The notes beneath the pieces are model-generated. The model ran no database searches and was not told where the DNA came from. It worked only from the letters and a program-made list of their open reading frames with translations. From assembly GCA_037447605.1 (NCBI GenBank), contig CM074806.1:598083-649419 (forward strand): a DNA stretch of 51,337 nt. Direction: 5' to 3'. The position numbers and the translations under genes were made by a program. This document shows positions 1 through 11,060 of this stretch, piece by piece (the first letter of the stretch is position 1; each line of letters starts with the position of its first letter). Origin of the DNA: Zygnema circumcarinatum. Taxonomy: Eukaryota; Streptophyta; Zygnematophyceae; Zygnematales; Zygnemataceae.

Positions 1-13
1 CTCCCTCCCTCAC

Positions 14-754
14 TCTTGGCGAAGGCGGTGTTGCAGAGCAGGAAGCTCTCCGCCAGTGCCTGCGGGAGGCCCTGCAGCCACGCCGCGCGCCCCCCCGCGC
101 CCTCGCCCCCCCCCGGCCCGCCCTCACTCAGCGCGGTGAGGGCGAGGGCCTGCGCGAGGGCGGGCCCGAGGGAGGCCTTCGCGTGCGCCGCCGCGGACCC
201 GCCGTTGTGCCCGTCGAAGACCTGCCCGTTCCGTTCCGCGGAACAGAACGGAACACAACGGAACACAACGGAACACAACGGAAATCTGTTAGTTGATGAG
301 ATAAGGGTTCCATGGGGATTGTTTTAAGGAAGGGCAAAGGTAGTACCACTGCAGAAGCTATTCCTGGACAAGTGTTTTTTTTTATGAAGCCGAACAGCAG
401 CTGTTGGAAAATGATGCATTGAGTGCTTTATTTGAAGGGCAAAAGGTGAGAGGAAAGGAAGAGAGCGAGAGCAGCGACCCATCCTCGGAATCTACGGCAG
501 TAAGAAAGCGGCGATTCCTCAAACAGAAAATGCAGAACTTCCAAAAGATTAGGTCATTAAACCGTGCGATCGGAACCTCAAAAAAGAGAAAGAGAGAGAG
601 AGGTAGGAGAGAGACTCACACAGTACATCCCGAACTCCACGCCGCCACTCTCACATCTGGGTTCCACATGATAAAAATCCTCTCCCTTCTTCACTTGCAC
701 TGATGTAGACCACCTCACTATGGGAGGAGGCTCGTCCCCTTCATTTGGCTCCAT
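14..754 (-). CDS. Protein phosphatase 2C (PPM family), N-terminal part, cut by window edge
   Basis: Two exons on the minus strand: 754-620 (45 codons) and 221-14, with the next donor GTGAGG at 13-8; the rest lies beyond the left edge. Exon 1 begins at an in-frame ATG (MEPNEGDEPPP) and contains VQVKKGEDF, the plant PP2C N-terminal signature. Exon 2 opens with VFDGHNGGSAAAHAK, the PP2C metal-binding motif in its plant DGHNGS variant, followed by WLQGLPQALAESFLLCNTAFAK, the usual helix of this clade. PP2Cs are Mg/Mn-dependent Ser/Thr phosphatases; the Asp of FDGH is a metal ligand. Exons join in phase 0 through donor GTGAGT and acceptor CAG. Exon 2 carries a G/A-rich linker between the DGHNGG region and WLQGLP. 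The specific substrate cannot be told from this fragment. Family call is firm; the exact start is moderately sure. Confidence 0.85.
228..285. repeat. Short tandem repeat in PP2C intron 1
   Basis: A perfect palindrome GTTCCGCGGAAC is followed by about three copies of a 10-bp unit GGAACACAAC. It lies directly upstream (on the coding strand) of the PP2C exon 2 acceptor. The palindrome core recurs near 2766-2777. Confidence 0.6.
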
Positions 755-1589
755 TATGCTTCCAATGAGGGAGGGGGCGCTGGCAGCATCAGCCGTCCGG
801 CAGCGATACAAGGGGCCAGAAACCCTAATTTTTTTCAAATAAACCCTAAAAAAAACTCTACTGACAAGTGTCTGCTATACGTTTCTTGAACCAAAAGGAA
901 CCGAAGAAGTGTTCTAGAGAGATAATGACATTTTTTCGTCACCAAGATAAGGGAGATAAGGTCGAAACTTGACTTCCTCAGAAGAATTCAGTTCACTGAG
1001 TGCGAAAAGGCCCCTGCAAGTGCCTCGCCATGACCAGATATAATGAATGAGGCCTTCAATTTTTGAAACCATTGAGAACATAACAGAACATTGTCATAGT
1101 AGAGAGACACGTGTAAATGATAGGAATGTAAAGACAGTACAGAGGTGGAACTTAACGTAAGGGCACACTATCTCGGTACATGATTACTATTCTAAAGTCA
1201 AGGGGTTGAGAGTCTGGCATGAATCCTTTTGATATAGTCAACAGACGCATGAAGAAGTGAGAATAGGTAGAAGGTGACTGTACATTCGACCTTTAAAACT
1301 CCTTTGGTTCATCAAAGAGAGAAGAGGAGAAGGAGACGGAGAGAGAGAAGGGAGAGAGCGAGAGAAGAGTAGCAGCAAGGTCAAATGAACACAGTAATTC
1401 CGGGTATCGAAACCAAAAACTTGCACATTCCTTTTAAAAAACGGAAAAAAAAAAAACTAAGTCAAAGGGAAACGTGGCCATCAAAAGTCACATAAAAAGA
1501 AAAGCATTCATATGAACCAGGGCAAGAGTTTAAAAACCGAAATACCTACAAACCAAGTTTACAAAAATGCTTATTCCAGCCCCCTCCAC
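755..1589. other. PP2C upstream region
   Basis: No coding exon recognised. Two AAACCCTA telo-box-like motifs lie at about 820-850, immediately upstream of the PP2C start on its strand; in plants such motifs often sit in 5' leaders of growth-related genes. A purine-rich stretch (about 1318-1378) follows. Nothing else is supported. Confidence 0.4.
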
Positions 1590-2262
1590 TTCCCCACTGT
1601 CTCCGTCCCACACTATCGCTCCTCTCTCTCACATTCTGTCCCACTTCCACGCTGTCTTTTTATCCCTCTCCTTCTCTCCCCCACTCGCTCCCCTCCCTCA
1701 CCATCTCACTATCGGCCCATCCACCCTCTCCGCCCCTCCCCCCCTCCCCCTCCCCCTTCCCCCCTCAGTCTCTCCCTCCCTCTCGTAATCTCCCACTTTC
1801 GCTCCACTATCTTTCCTTTCCCACGCCATTCCTCCCCCCCCCCCCTCTCTCTTTCAACCAACCCCCACTGGCATTCGCCTCCCTCCTCACCCTTCCTCCC
1901 CCCTATCCTTCATTACATTTTAGCTCCCCTCCCCCTCCTCACTCTCTATTTCCGTCCCTTTTTCATCCTCTTCCCCATCCTCACTTCCACTCTTCCATTC
2001 TCGCTCTCCCACCCTCTGCCATACCCACAACTCCACCCGCTCCCGTCCCCCCTCTCTCGCGATCGCTCTTCTCCCTCTCCTCCCACTCCGCTTTCCTCTC
2101 CTTTCCTCCCCCCCTCCCCTCTCCTTCCCCCTCCCTTCTTTCCCTCCCCCTTCCTCCCATCACCCTCTTTCCCTCCCTCCCCATCCCTCCCTCCCCATCT
2201 CTACTTCCCCCCTCTACCTCCCTCCCTCCCTCGCACTCTCTCTCACACTGCGCGAGCAAGAG
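1590..2262. repeat. CT-rich low-complexity tract
   Basis: About 670 bp of irregular C/T sequence (CCCTCC, CTCTCC runs). It is open in several frames, but the translations are Pro/Ser/Leu only and show no domain, so it is not called as coding. Confidence 0.85.
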
Positions 2263-4241
2263 ATTAACAGACTCAAAACCTAGAAATTACTTCTCCTAGC
2301 GTCTTCATCACTGCATGTGAACCAATCCATGTTTCTGCCACTGACAGTTCTATGACCCTCTTCAATTTCAAATCTGGCCCTCCTCACGTTTACCTTTGCG
2401 GGAAATGCGCCGAACTTTCACCAAAACAGTTGACTCGCCGACTAACCAGCGACATTGTAAGGCCAATCCTTCAAACTTTTTCAGGAGTTTGAGAGAATGT
2501 GGTTCAGATCAAGCAGGATCTGGTTCAAGAAATTTATGCATGCACAGTTTTAAAGGGTGGAGACTGCGCAGCTCAAGCTTTGCAGATTGGCTCCCACGGG
2601 GCAGAAACACAGATATGGGGCGTTTCGCAGGCACATTATAAACCTTAAATCATCTAAAGAATGCAAAATAAAATGGTGAAAAATCTAAATCTCCGTCTAA
2701 ATTTTTCAGTGTTTTTTGAGCTGAGGAAGGGGCTTGGCTTAGTGCTTGAGCTGATTTAACAGCGAGTTCCGCGGAACAGGGGGTTCTTAACGCGGACGTT
2801 CCGCCGAACGGCAGTCAATAGGAGGCAGACAACAGAGTTGAACGGACGTAACTGAGAATGTCCGTACATGTTCGTACATGTTCGTACACATTCATACAGA
2901 AAAATCTGACCGTCCAATTAACCGACGGTTTAAATAGCCCAAAGGTCACTTTTGTCAAATGGCAATTTTTCTTAAATTTTTTAAAATTTCTTTTTTTTTT
3001 AGGGTTCCCCGGTACGGCTAGACTTCTGAGCTCCCGAGGTAGCCAGTGGGAGGCAGCCACGCGGTGCCCCACGTGACAGTGGCAGAGGGCGGCAAAATAA
3101 CCAAAAATGTACGGTCATGTACAGACAGAGTCAAAGGCACCGACCATGCCCGCCAGCCGTACTGCCAGCGAGGTGGGACGAGTGCCTGACAGACTGCCAC
3201 GTGATGAACTGTGACTGGTGGACAAAAAGTCGGCAGTGCAGTTTGGAGGTTTCGAATTAATGGGGGCTTTCCATCACACGGGCGAAACTGCTGCAGGGGC
3301 ACGCCTCCAGGGCCGTACGCTCTGCGACAAAATAGGGGGTACGGTACAGAAAATTGACCGGATACCATGTGGCGCGAGCGGGTTAGTTGGTTCAGAAATG
3401 AGTGAATCTGCGTAATCCTACATTATGACGTCACTTATACATCAGCAGTGCCGACAATCTAATTCGCACCCGAAAAGGGGCTAAAAATGTATTTATAGTT
3501 TTCTACATAGAAAATTTTCTATTGCCACGTGGCGGCCATCGAGAACGGGATTCGACCTGCTGTCACGTGGGAAATTGTTATATGACGACAGGTGGCAGCT
3601 CCCAGCCAGTTTCAAACAGCCGCGTGTGCGGACGGCTCGCAGGTTTTATTTTTAGAGGAAAAAAAAAAACAATACATAGAAAGTCAAAACCTAGCTGGGT
3701 TTGTAACTTGAGAAAAAGAAACTGGAAACCTTCTTTTAATTTTTTTGGAAACTCGGAAATGCGCTCGTATCGTACATTTACCAAAAATCAAGAGATTTCT
3801 TTCAAGAGTCACGTGGCAGCACGCCTGCGCCTGATTGGACAGACCAAGTCAAATCGATCAAGACAAGTCACGTGATCACATAAAAAGACAAAAATCATTT
3901 GGACGGAATTGCCAGCGCGTCCTGACTTTCCCGTACGGTCCAAAAGCGTCCAAATGTGGACGGCGCTCCGTTTATCCACTGCGACCTCTGATTGGCTGCC
4001 ACGCTGGACACCAGGCAACTAATGAAAGACGAGATGGTCTGCCTCGTGGACTACAAATAACCAATCACATTCGAGCATTGGCGCCACGTGGTAGAAGGGG
4101 ATGCCGCGACTCGCCGCAGTTTCGCGGCTATCTACAGGTGCGAGTTTGTCGCTACTTGAGGCCCCGTTCCACGCTGTTCGCTGTAGTTCTGAATTCCGTC
4201 GTCGAATCTCAAAAGTTATTTGTACCGCCTAACCCTGGGCA
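2263..4241. other. Intergenic, rich in GTAC and CACGTG motifs
   Basis: No gene recognised. The stretch 2840-2900 holds closely spaced GTACATG/CGTACA motifs. CACGTG occurs around 3199, 3526, 3563, 3811, 3867 and 4085, including the full palindrome GCCACGTGGC at 3524-3533. These are core sites for bZIP/bHLH (CACGTG) and SBP-type (GTAC) factors in green plants; function here is inference. Confidence 0.45.
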
Positions 4242-4946
4242 GGAAAATAGGAGAATGCTACTGCAACCCCCTATTTTGGCTTTCGCACCCCCCTTTTTTA
4301 AAATTTTGCCTGCCCATTTGGTTTATCCACCTCCCCCTACATTGGATATTTCAGCCCCTTTTTTTGGACATTCCATCCCCCTGTTTTGAATATTTCGGGA
4401 GAATCTATGTCCCGGCCCTCCCCTCCTCTTTTTTTGGACATTCCACCCCCCCGTTTTCTCCTTTTCACTATTGACTTCCAACATTGTGCGAAACAAAAGA
4501 AAAGGGGATTTGCATTGATCTCAAGATGATGAGGCCCTTCAAATGAACATGGACGAAGTCAACATGGGGAACCACAAGAAACTGGTCGCAAATGAACTAA
4601 TCACAAAATAAAAAAACTAGGAGCGAAAAACTAAACTAAACTAAGCTTAAGAGCAAAAACGCAGTCATACTCAATTGGTAGCATTTCTATGGACATTGCA
4701 AACCGAGAAGAGGAGAGAAGAGGGGAGGGCAAGGGAGGGGAGGGGAGGGGAGGGGAGTTGACGGGAGGGGCGGGAAAAAGATTCCCTCCCGAAATATTCA
4801 AAACAAGGGCGTGGAATGTCCAAAAAAAATGGGGTGAAATTAATATCCAAAACAGGGTGGGATAACCAAAATGGGCAGGCAAAATTTTCAAAAAGGGGGA
4901 TGCGAAAGCCAAAATAGGGGGGTGCGGTAACACTCTCCGGAAAATA
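4242..4946. mobile_element. 689-bp inverted-repeat element (MITE-like) with 8-bp TSD
   Basis: The element spans 4250-4938. Its ends are inverted copies: the left end reads GGAGAATGCTACTGCA and the right end, on the opposite strand, GGAGAGTGTTACCGCA. Similarity continues inward over roughly 170-200 bp (shared blocks TATTTTGGCTTTCGCA, TTTTGCCTGCCCAT, GGACATTCCA). It is flanked by perfect 8-bp direct repeats GGAAAATA at 4242-4249 and 4939-4946. An 8-bp duplication fits hAT or Mutator-type insertion. No transposase is encoded, so it would be non-autonomous. An (AGGGG)n run sits at about 4725-4757. Confidence 0.85.
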
Positions 4947-5117
4947 TTGTACTATCATAGTGATCTGTCCGGTACCGTTTGGCCAACGGGTCGAAACTGC
5001 CATGTAACGTACTTATCGTACGAGTACGGATACGATACATATGCACAGTTAAGCGTAGCAAGATGAGAACTGTTTTACGGAACAGCGTGAACGAAAATCT
5101 CATAGAGCGTGACACAG

Positions 5118-5600
5118 CTCTTGACCCTAATCCCTAACCCTAACGCTAACCCTAAACCCTACCGCTAATCTTTACCTTCACAGTAACCCTAACCCTAAAC
5201 CCTACCGCTAATTTTTACCTTCACAGGAACCCTAACCCTAAGCAGTAGCCTTAATCCCAACCCAAACCCAAACCCTAATTGAAAACCCAACCCTAATCCT
5301 AACCCTAACCCAAACCCGAACCCTAACCCTAAACCGTACCGCTAATCTTTACCTTCACAGTAACCCTAACCCTAAGCAGCAGCCTTAATCCCAACCCAAA
5401 CCCAAACCCTAATTGTAAACCCAACCCTAATTCTAACCCTAACCCTCAAACTAGTCTTTCCCGCAGCCCCAACCCTAATCCTCGCCCTCGTTTTGCAGCT
5501 ACCCCACCTCTAGTCCAAACCCTAACACTGATTCTGAACCCCAACTCTTAAACTCTACCTGAACACTAACCCTAATTTCTTTCCTAACCTTGCCGGAGTA
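5118..5600 (+). repeat. Degenerate telomere-like CCCTAA repeats (interstitial)
   Basis: Dozens of CCCTAA/CCCTAAA units, many mutated (CCCAAA, CCGCTAA, TCCTAA), with a higher-order repeat: a block ACCGCTAAT...TTTACCTTCACAG recurs at about 5160, 5210 and 5338. It lies internally, about 200 bp upstream of ATG12, so it is not a chromosome end. It could be a relic of end healing or fusion, or an expansion of telo-box motifs. Confidence 0.8.
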
Positions 5601-5770
5601 GGCTGCTTGCCTCCTTAGGGCGGAGAAAAGCACGAGCTGGACCTTAGAAATTCCCAAAACCCTAGAGTTCTATGAGTTCCCTGAAAGCCTTCGACGCCCT
5701 TGAAGCCCCCTGAACTCTTCGCCCCTCCCTCCCTCCCTCCCGTCGCTGCAAGGGCGAGCGGCAGGCGGCC

Positions 5771-7009
5771 ATGGCGGCGAGCGAAGGAGGCGGCGCCCCG
5801 ACTGCTCGCAAAGGTCCCCCTCCCCCGTATGTCGCTTCGCTTGGCTGTGCTGGGATCTCGCCATCTCTCGCTCTCTCGCTCTCTCGCTCTCTTTCTCTCT
5901 TTCCTCCTCCCTCCCACCTTCCCTCCCTCCCTCCGTCCTTTCCCCCCTCTTGCACCCCCCCTCCCTCCCTCTCTCTCCCTCACTATCTCTCACTCCCCAC
6001 TCCCACTCTCCCCTCCCTCCCCCCTTGCCCTTTAGCCATTTCTCCACCTCCCTCCCTTGCCCACTCTGTTTTTTGCCCCCACCTCTCGTTCTCTCCATTC
6101 CTGTCTCCCTCTCCCTCCCTGCCTCCCTAACTCCCTCCCGTCCTCCCTCCCTCCCTCCCTCAGTGGAGCCCACACCTGACAGCGAGTGGGGAGGGAGGGA
6201 GGGAGAGGCTGTGGCTTGCAGTGGTGGTGTTGTTCCGAGCAACAGGCGATGCCCCGATCTTGAAGCAGACCAAGTACAAGGTGGCCGGCTGTCTGCCACT
6301 GTTTGACTTTCGGGCTTTCAGGAAACTATTATTTAAGTTTTTTAGGGTTAGAACTCGTTCTTCCGTTACTCTGTTATTCTTTCCTTCATCTCAGCATGAT
6401 GGGGCATCGGCTTGTAATTATTGAAGTCTTTTCATTTTTTCGTCTTTCTTTTTCCCTTCGTTTCTTTTTCTTTCTGTTTCTGAACTTTCAATTCTACCGT
6501 TTAAGTCTAACAAACTGTAATTGTTTTTTGCTCTGCTCAGATCGGAGCAGTGGAAAAATTCAGCAAAGTGGTGGAGTTCCTGAAAAAGCAGTTGCATCGT
6601 GATATTGTGGTCTGTCTCTCTCTCTCTCGCTCTCTCTCTCTCTCCCCCTCCTTGCATTTTCTCTCTCCCCCTCCCCCCCTTCGCAGTTTCTCTCTCTCCC
6701 CCCCATATCTCCCTTCTTGGGCGGCACAGTTTGTAACATAGTCGCTGTGTAGCCCTTTTTGGATTTTTGCAGTTTTTGTACATCAACAGCGCTTTCGCTC
6801 CCAACTTGGACGAGAGCGTCGCCGATCTTTTTGATGTGAGTTCTATGCTGCAGTTATCAGTTGTTAGTGTTCAATTTCGGCTGAAAATTTTCCAGAATCC
6901 TAATATCCCTGAAAGTGGCTGACTGCTTGCTGCCCTCTTCCATTTGCAGAATTACGGAAGTGATGGCCGCCTCGTTGTTAATTACGCTCTCTCTCATGCA
7001 TGGGGATAG
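5771..7009 (+). CDS. ATG12: Ubiquitin-like autophagy protein ATG12
   Basis: Five exons: 5771-5813, 6222-6280, 6541-6609, 6773-6835, 6950-7009, giving 97 residues, close to plant ATG12 (about 95). Diagnostic stretches are VVVLFRATGDAPILKQTKYK, EKFSKVVEFLKKQLHRDI, FLYINSAFAPNLDESVADLF and NYGSDGRLVVNYALSHAWG. The protein ends in Gly, as needed for ATG7/ATG10-dependent conjugation to a lysine of ATG5; the ATG12-ATG5 conjugate with ATG16 promotes ATG8 lipidation at the forming autophagosome. Residue spacing across each splice junction matches the family exactly. The first donor (G|GTCCCC) is weak but gives the correct reading frame and alignment. Introns 1, 3 and the 3' flank carry CT microsatellites. 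Confidence 0.96.
5814..6180. repeat. CT-rich tract in ATG12 intron 1
   Basis: CTCTCG, CCTCCC and CTCCCT runs fill most of intron 1. Similar shorter tracts lie in intron 3 (6613-6715) and just after the stop (7018-7130). Confidence 0.8.
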
Positions 7010-8515
7010 CCAGCCTCGGCTCTCTCTCCTCTCCCCCTCTCTCTCGCTCTCCCTCTCTCCCTCTCTCTCTCTCCCTCTCTCCCCCTCTCACTCTCTGCCG
7101 CCCCGTTCTCTCCCTCGCGTCCTCCTCCCTCCTGCCCCCCCGTCTTCCCTTTTGAGGCATTTTTTAGCCTATTGGGGCATATCTCTAGTGGGCCTTTGGA
7201 CAAGCCACCTCCAAGCTCCCACCCCCCCCCCTTTTTTTTTTTTCACATCGAGCTTTGTTTGTTGTGTTCCGTTGTACAATTTTCGAAATTTTGCTTCGAT
7301 CGATCTGTTATAAATGTACTCTACGCATAGAACATAGAACGCATAGACCCTCAGTTACGATATCTGTAACAAATTTCAAGTATATTGTCGCCTTTCTTGT
7401 CGATGTCGCTGAATTTACATCCCATGTACGGTATATACATATTTTGAGCGGGTATACCAGCCAAAAACACTAAAAAACCCTTCAAAAGACCCTAACATCC
7501 TGATTCCTGATTCGTCGACAGTTCCAGCATTGAGGCGCTCCAACTGTCGAAGGGCGCAGGGCCGTCAAATGGGGGGACTCAGTTCTAAGCAAAAGAACCC
7601 AGCGAGCGGAATCGAACTCGGTATTCTCACCAAATGAAGATCAGAGTGGTGGACAGTACGGATTCTGATTTCAGATCTGTAATGCGAAAGCGGAGAATGG
7701 GTCCCCCTCACATAGTGGTGGGTCTCTCTCAAGGTCCAAACATAAACATAAACAAAAACATAACTATGCATAAACATCAACACGAACACAAAAAGAAAGA
7801 GATCAAACATGAACGCATAAAATAAGCTCTCACAAACGTACGAATTGATCCAAATCCCATCGACAATCTGCCACGTGTCGATTTCCTGGCTCTCGGGCTG
7901 TCAGCCCCCGTGGCAAGCAACCATTGGCCGCTAGATTCCCCTATTGATGCCGACACGAAAGGTCGGTCAATCGCAGCCGTCAGATTCTCAAAGCGCTTCG
8001 ACAACCGTCGATCTGGGAAGAACGCTGAACGGACCGGCGGAACATGGAAAGGAAGGAGGCCGTCAGAGGCTAAAACGGAGACCGATTAGGGAAGGCTTCG
8101 ACGGCGGGCGGAAAGTAGGGAGCAAGAGCCGGCGACGCGTGACATCGCGTGACGGCAGCTGAAGGAAGAGCTGCACGTTTCTGTTACAAAATTTAGGGTT
8201 TGAATTTTTTCCTCTTAACTGTAAAACTTGATATGCAAGCATGGAAGCAAAAGGCATGCACTCATGCAGTTGATTCCTGGATGTAATTTCTAATAATTTA
8301 GTGTTTTTTCGGGGCTGGGAGGGGGGGGGGTCTCGTATGTCTTTTACTGGAGAAGTCTTACGTTAATTTGGCTTAAGAGTAACGGTTTATGAATTCCTCC
8401 TCCCTCCCAACACGAAAAAAAAATGAGAATACACTGATTCAGAAGATGCAGAGAGAGAATCTATTGCTTTTCCTGCAGTAATACTCTTAGAAGCTTTTGC
8501 AGTGGTCGCCGGTCA
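7010..8515. other. Intergenic between ATG12 and the CASP-like gene
   Basis: Starts with a CT microsatellite (7018-7130). No further exon recognised. One CACGTG site lies at about 7872 (TGCCACGTGTCG). AAACATA-type short repeats occur at 7738-7790. An AGGGTTT motif lies near 8200, upstream of the CASP-like start. Confidence 0.4.
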
Positions 8516-10727
8516 ATGGAACGATCTCCCTTTGAAATGGATCGTGGGAGCAACGGCTTCGGAGGGGCTTCCATGAACTACCCCATTTCCGTTGCGGGCA
8601 ACGGAGTCCATCCAGCTGTGTTGGCGCTCCTCCGTTTTCTACAGTTCGCGTTCTGCCTCGTTTCGCTCAGGTATCCGACAAATTTAACTGATTTTTCAAC
8701 AAATAATTTGGGATTTCGGTATCCATGCAGAGTAAACAGGACCTGTATTAGGTTTTGAAGAATTTTCTGAGATCTTCGGAATTTAGATTTGATGTTTGGG
8801 GCTTTTTTGAAGATTTTCGATCAGGCATTTTTGGCAGTTTCTCTCCCCTCTTCCATTTTGCTTTTTCTCTCTCCCTCACTCTCTATCTCTTTACCTCTCT
8901 CCCTCAATCCCCCTCAATCATTCACTCTCTCTCCCCCCTTCACTCTCCCCCCTCTCTCTCGCTTTCTCTCTCTCCCTCTCCCTTTCTCTCTTCCTCTCTC
9001 TCTCAACCCCCTCTCCCTATTTCTCTCTCTCCCTCTGTTTCTCCCCCACTCTCTCTTTCTCCCTCGCTCCCCTATCTCTCTCTCCCTCCCCCTCTCCTTC
9101 ACTCTCTCTCTCCCTCCCCTCTCACTCTCTCACCCCCCTCTCTCTCTTTATCACTCGCTCTCCCTCCCCTCCTCTCCCTTTCTCTGTCTGTCTCAACCCT
9201 GCTCTCTCTTTCTCTCTCCCTCTCACCCTCCTCTCCCTTTGTCACTCTCTATCTCACTCCCCCCCTCTATCTCCCCCCCTAACTCTCCCTCTCACCCCCC
9301 TCCCCCTCTCTCTTCCTCCCTCTCTTTCTCCCCCTCTCTCTCCCCCTCCACTCTCTCTCTTTCTCTCTCTCTCTCTTCCCCCTCTCTTTCTCTCTCTCTT
9401 TCTCCCTCTCGCTCTCTTCCTCGCAATCTCTCACACCCCCTCTCTCTTTCTCTCTCTCTCTCCCTTCCCCTCTCGCTTTCTCTCTCTCCCCTCTCTTTCT
9501 CTCACTCTCCATCTCCCTCTCTCTCTCGTTCTCTCCCCCCCACTCTCTCTCTTTCTCCCCCCTCTCCCTTTCTCTCTATCTCTCCCCCTCGCTCTCTTTC
9601 TCGCAATCTCTCACCCCCCCTCCCCCTCTATCTCTCGCTCTCTCTCACTCTCCCCCTCTCTGCCACCCCCTCCCTCCCTCCCCTTTGACCGCTTTTTCTC
9701 ATTTGGTTTTCGGGCAGTCTCATGGCGTCCGCCTCTTCCGCCGACGCAGCCTTTTCGACCTTTTATTCGTTTTCGTTCGTCCTCGGAATGGCCATCGTGA
9801 CGGCCCTTTACGCGCTCGGCCAATTTGTCGCATGCGTCGTACGGATGCTCCGCTGGTGGCAGGGGGGGGAGGCCAAACTGGTCACGGTCCAAGTCATATG
9901 CGACTATGTCCGTACTTCTCATAAATCTAAAGCTCCTATTTTCTTGGAAGGAAATCACAGATTGTCCAGATTGGCTGTTAAGGTTGTAGAATGTAACGGA
10001 ACTGCGACTGAACTGGAACTGAACTGAAGATTGGAACACATTTCCGGTACATGGAAAGGGTCGACGTGTATACCGGAAGAATGAAGCTGGAATCAATCAT
10101 TAACAAAAGTCGACAGTAATGTTAGTCGTAGGATGATAGAAAAGAAATGAATTTAGCATGGTTACTACGATTTCAGACTAAGCATGCTTTTCACTTCTCT
10201 CAATTTCTCTACCCTCCCCCCTTTCCCCCACCCTCCCCTCTCCCATCCTCTGTTTTTTCCTTCTTCTGCAGATCATAGGGCTGCTTCTTTTTGGGGCCGC
10301 TTGTGCGGGCGCTGCGGAGTCGTCGCAGATTCGATCCGAAAACTTCGACATCTGTTCAAGCGAGGGGGGCAACCGGTTCGTAAAGGGACGAAAAACAAAT
10401 GAAAATTAAAGGGGACACGGGCGGGAGAGGGCGTAGAGAATGAGTGTGGATAAGGAGTGATAGCTGGTTAGATTACGAGAGTGTGTGTGTGTAAGAGAGA
10501 GCGAGAGAAAGAGAGAGAGAGGGGGGGAGCGGGGGAGGGGGTGTGGGAGAGGGCGAGTGGGAACAGAAGCAGTTTCATACGTCGTACTTCCCATTATTGT
10601 TCCCTGATTATCTGAACTGCTTCTTTTGTTTTTCATTTTTTTCAGAGGGCGCTTTTGCGCGTTGAGTGGGGGGTCGGTGGCGATGGCGTTCTTCGCTGTG
10701 TTTCTGCTAATCGCGACGTTTTGGTAA
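8516..10727 (+). CDS. CASP-like (Casparian strip membrane domain, MARVEL-related) protein
   Basis: Four exons: 8516-8670, 9718-9892, 10272-10375 (or 10379), 10646-10727, about 171 residues. Four predicted membrane segments: HPAVLALLRFLQFAFCLVSL with the conserved TM1 Arg; FSFVLGMAIVTALYALGQFV; IIGLLLFGAACAGAA; SVAMAFFAVFLLIATF. Order, spacing and the Cys-containing loop before TM4 (RFCALSGGS) match CASPL proteins, plasma-membrane scaffold proteins. The Asp usually found at the start of TM3 is not seen (VQII instead). The exon 3 donor is uncertain: the stronger-looking GTAAAG at 10380 would frameshift TM4, so the GTTCGT donor at 10376 is preferred. Intron 1 holds an 800-bp CT tract. Family call good, exact C-terminal junction less so. 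Confidence 0.85.
8860..9690. repeat. Long CT microsatellite in CASP-like intron 1
   Basis: About 830 bp of (CT)n, CTCTCTCTTTCTC and CCCCCTCTC variants. It is open in two frames but encodes only Ser/Leu/Pro and is inside an intron. Ends shortly before the exon 2 acceptor, where it may act as an extended polypyrimidine tract. Confidence 0.9.
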
Positions 10728-10827
10728 ATTTCAATTCCTCTGAACCTGGTCCAGTTTGGTTGCCAGATCCACTGCGTACACGTCAGCAACGGTCTTACAA
10801 TAACCTTTTCTCGACTTTATCAACTTG

Positions 10828-11060
10828 GAATATTTCACAGGTCGGACCATTGGATTAACCACTCCAATGGTTGCCAAGCATTGGACAACTATTGGATCCA
10901 ACGGTTGCCAACCATTCGAATGATTCGGAACCATTGGGTCCAATGGTTGGTCCGATCCAATGGTTGCCAACCATTTGAATGGTTCCGAACCATTGGACGT
11001 CCAACCATCCAATGGTTGCCCAATGGTTGGCGATCCAATAGTCCGACCTGTGGAATGTTT
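10828..11060. mobile_element. hAT-like MITE, 217 bp, with 8-bp TSD
   Basis: The element spans 10836-11052. The left end reads CACAGGTCGGACCATTGG and the right end is its inverted copy with one change (CACAGGTCGGACTATTGG on the other strand). Flanking 8-bp repeats are GAATATTT (10828-10835) and GAATGTTT (11053-11060), one mismatch. The CA...TG ends and 8-bp duplication fit the hAT superfamily. The interior is built from many copies of CCAATGGTTG/CAACCATTGG in both orientations, so the transcript or strand could fold extensively. Confidence 0.85.

Noticed and set aside
1512-2267. 251-codon open frame on + strand
   Set aside because: Encoded by a CT-rich tract; the product is almost only Pro, Ser, Leu with no domain, and overlapping frames are equally open.
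7590-7660. Possible tRNA or tRNA-derived SINE (minus strand has GAGTTCGATTCC, a B-box-like motif)
   Set aside because: No matching acceptor stem, D-arm or A box at the right distance; the T-stem does not pair well.
8789-9688. 299-codon open frame on + strand
   Set aside because: It is the CT microsatellite in CASP-like intron 1; Ser/Leu/Pro repeats only.
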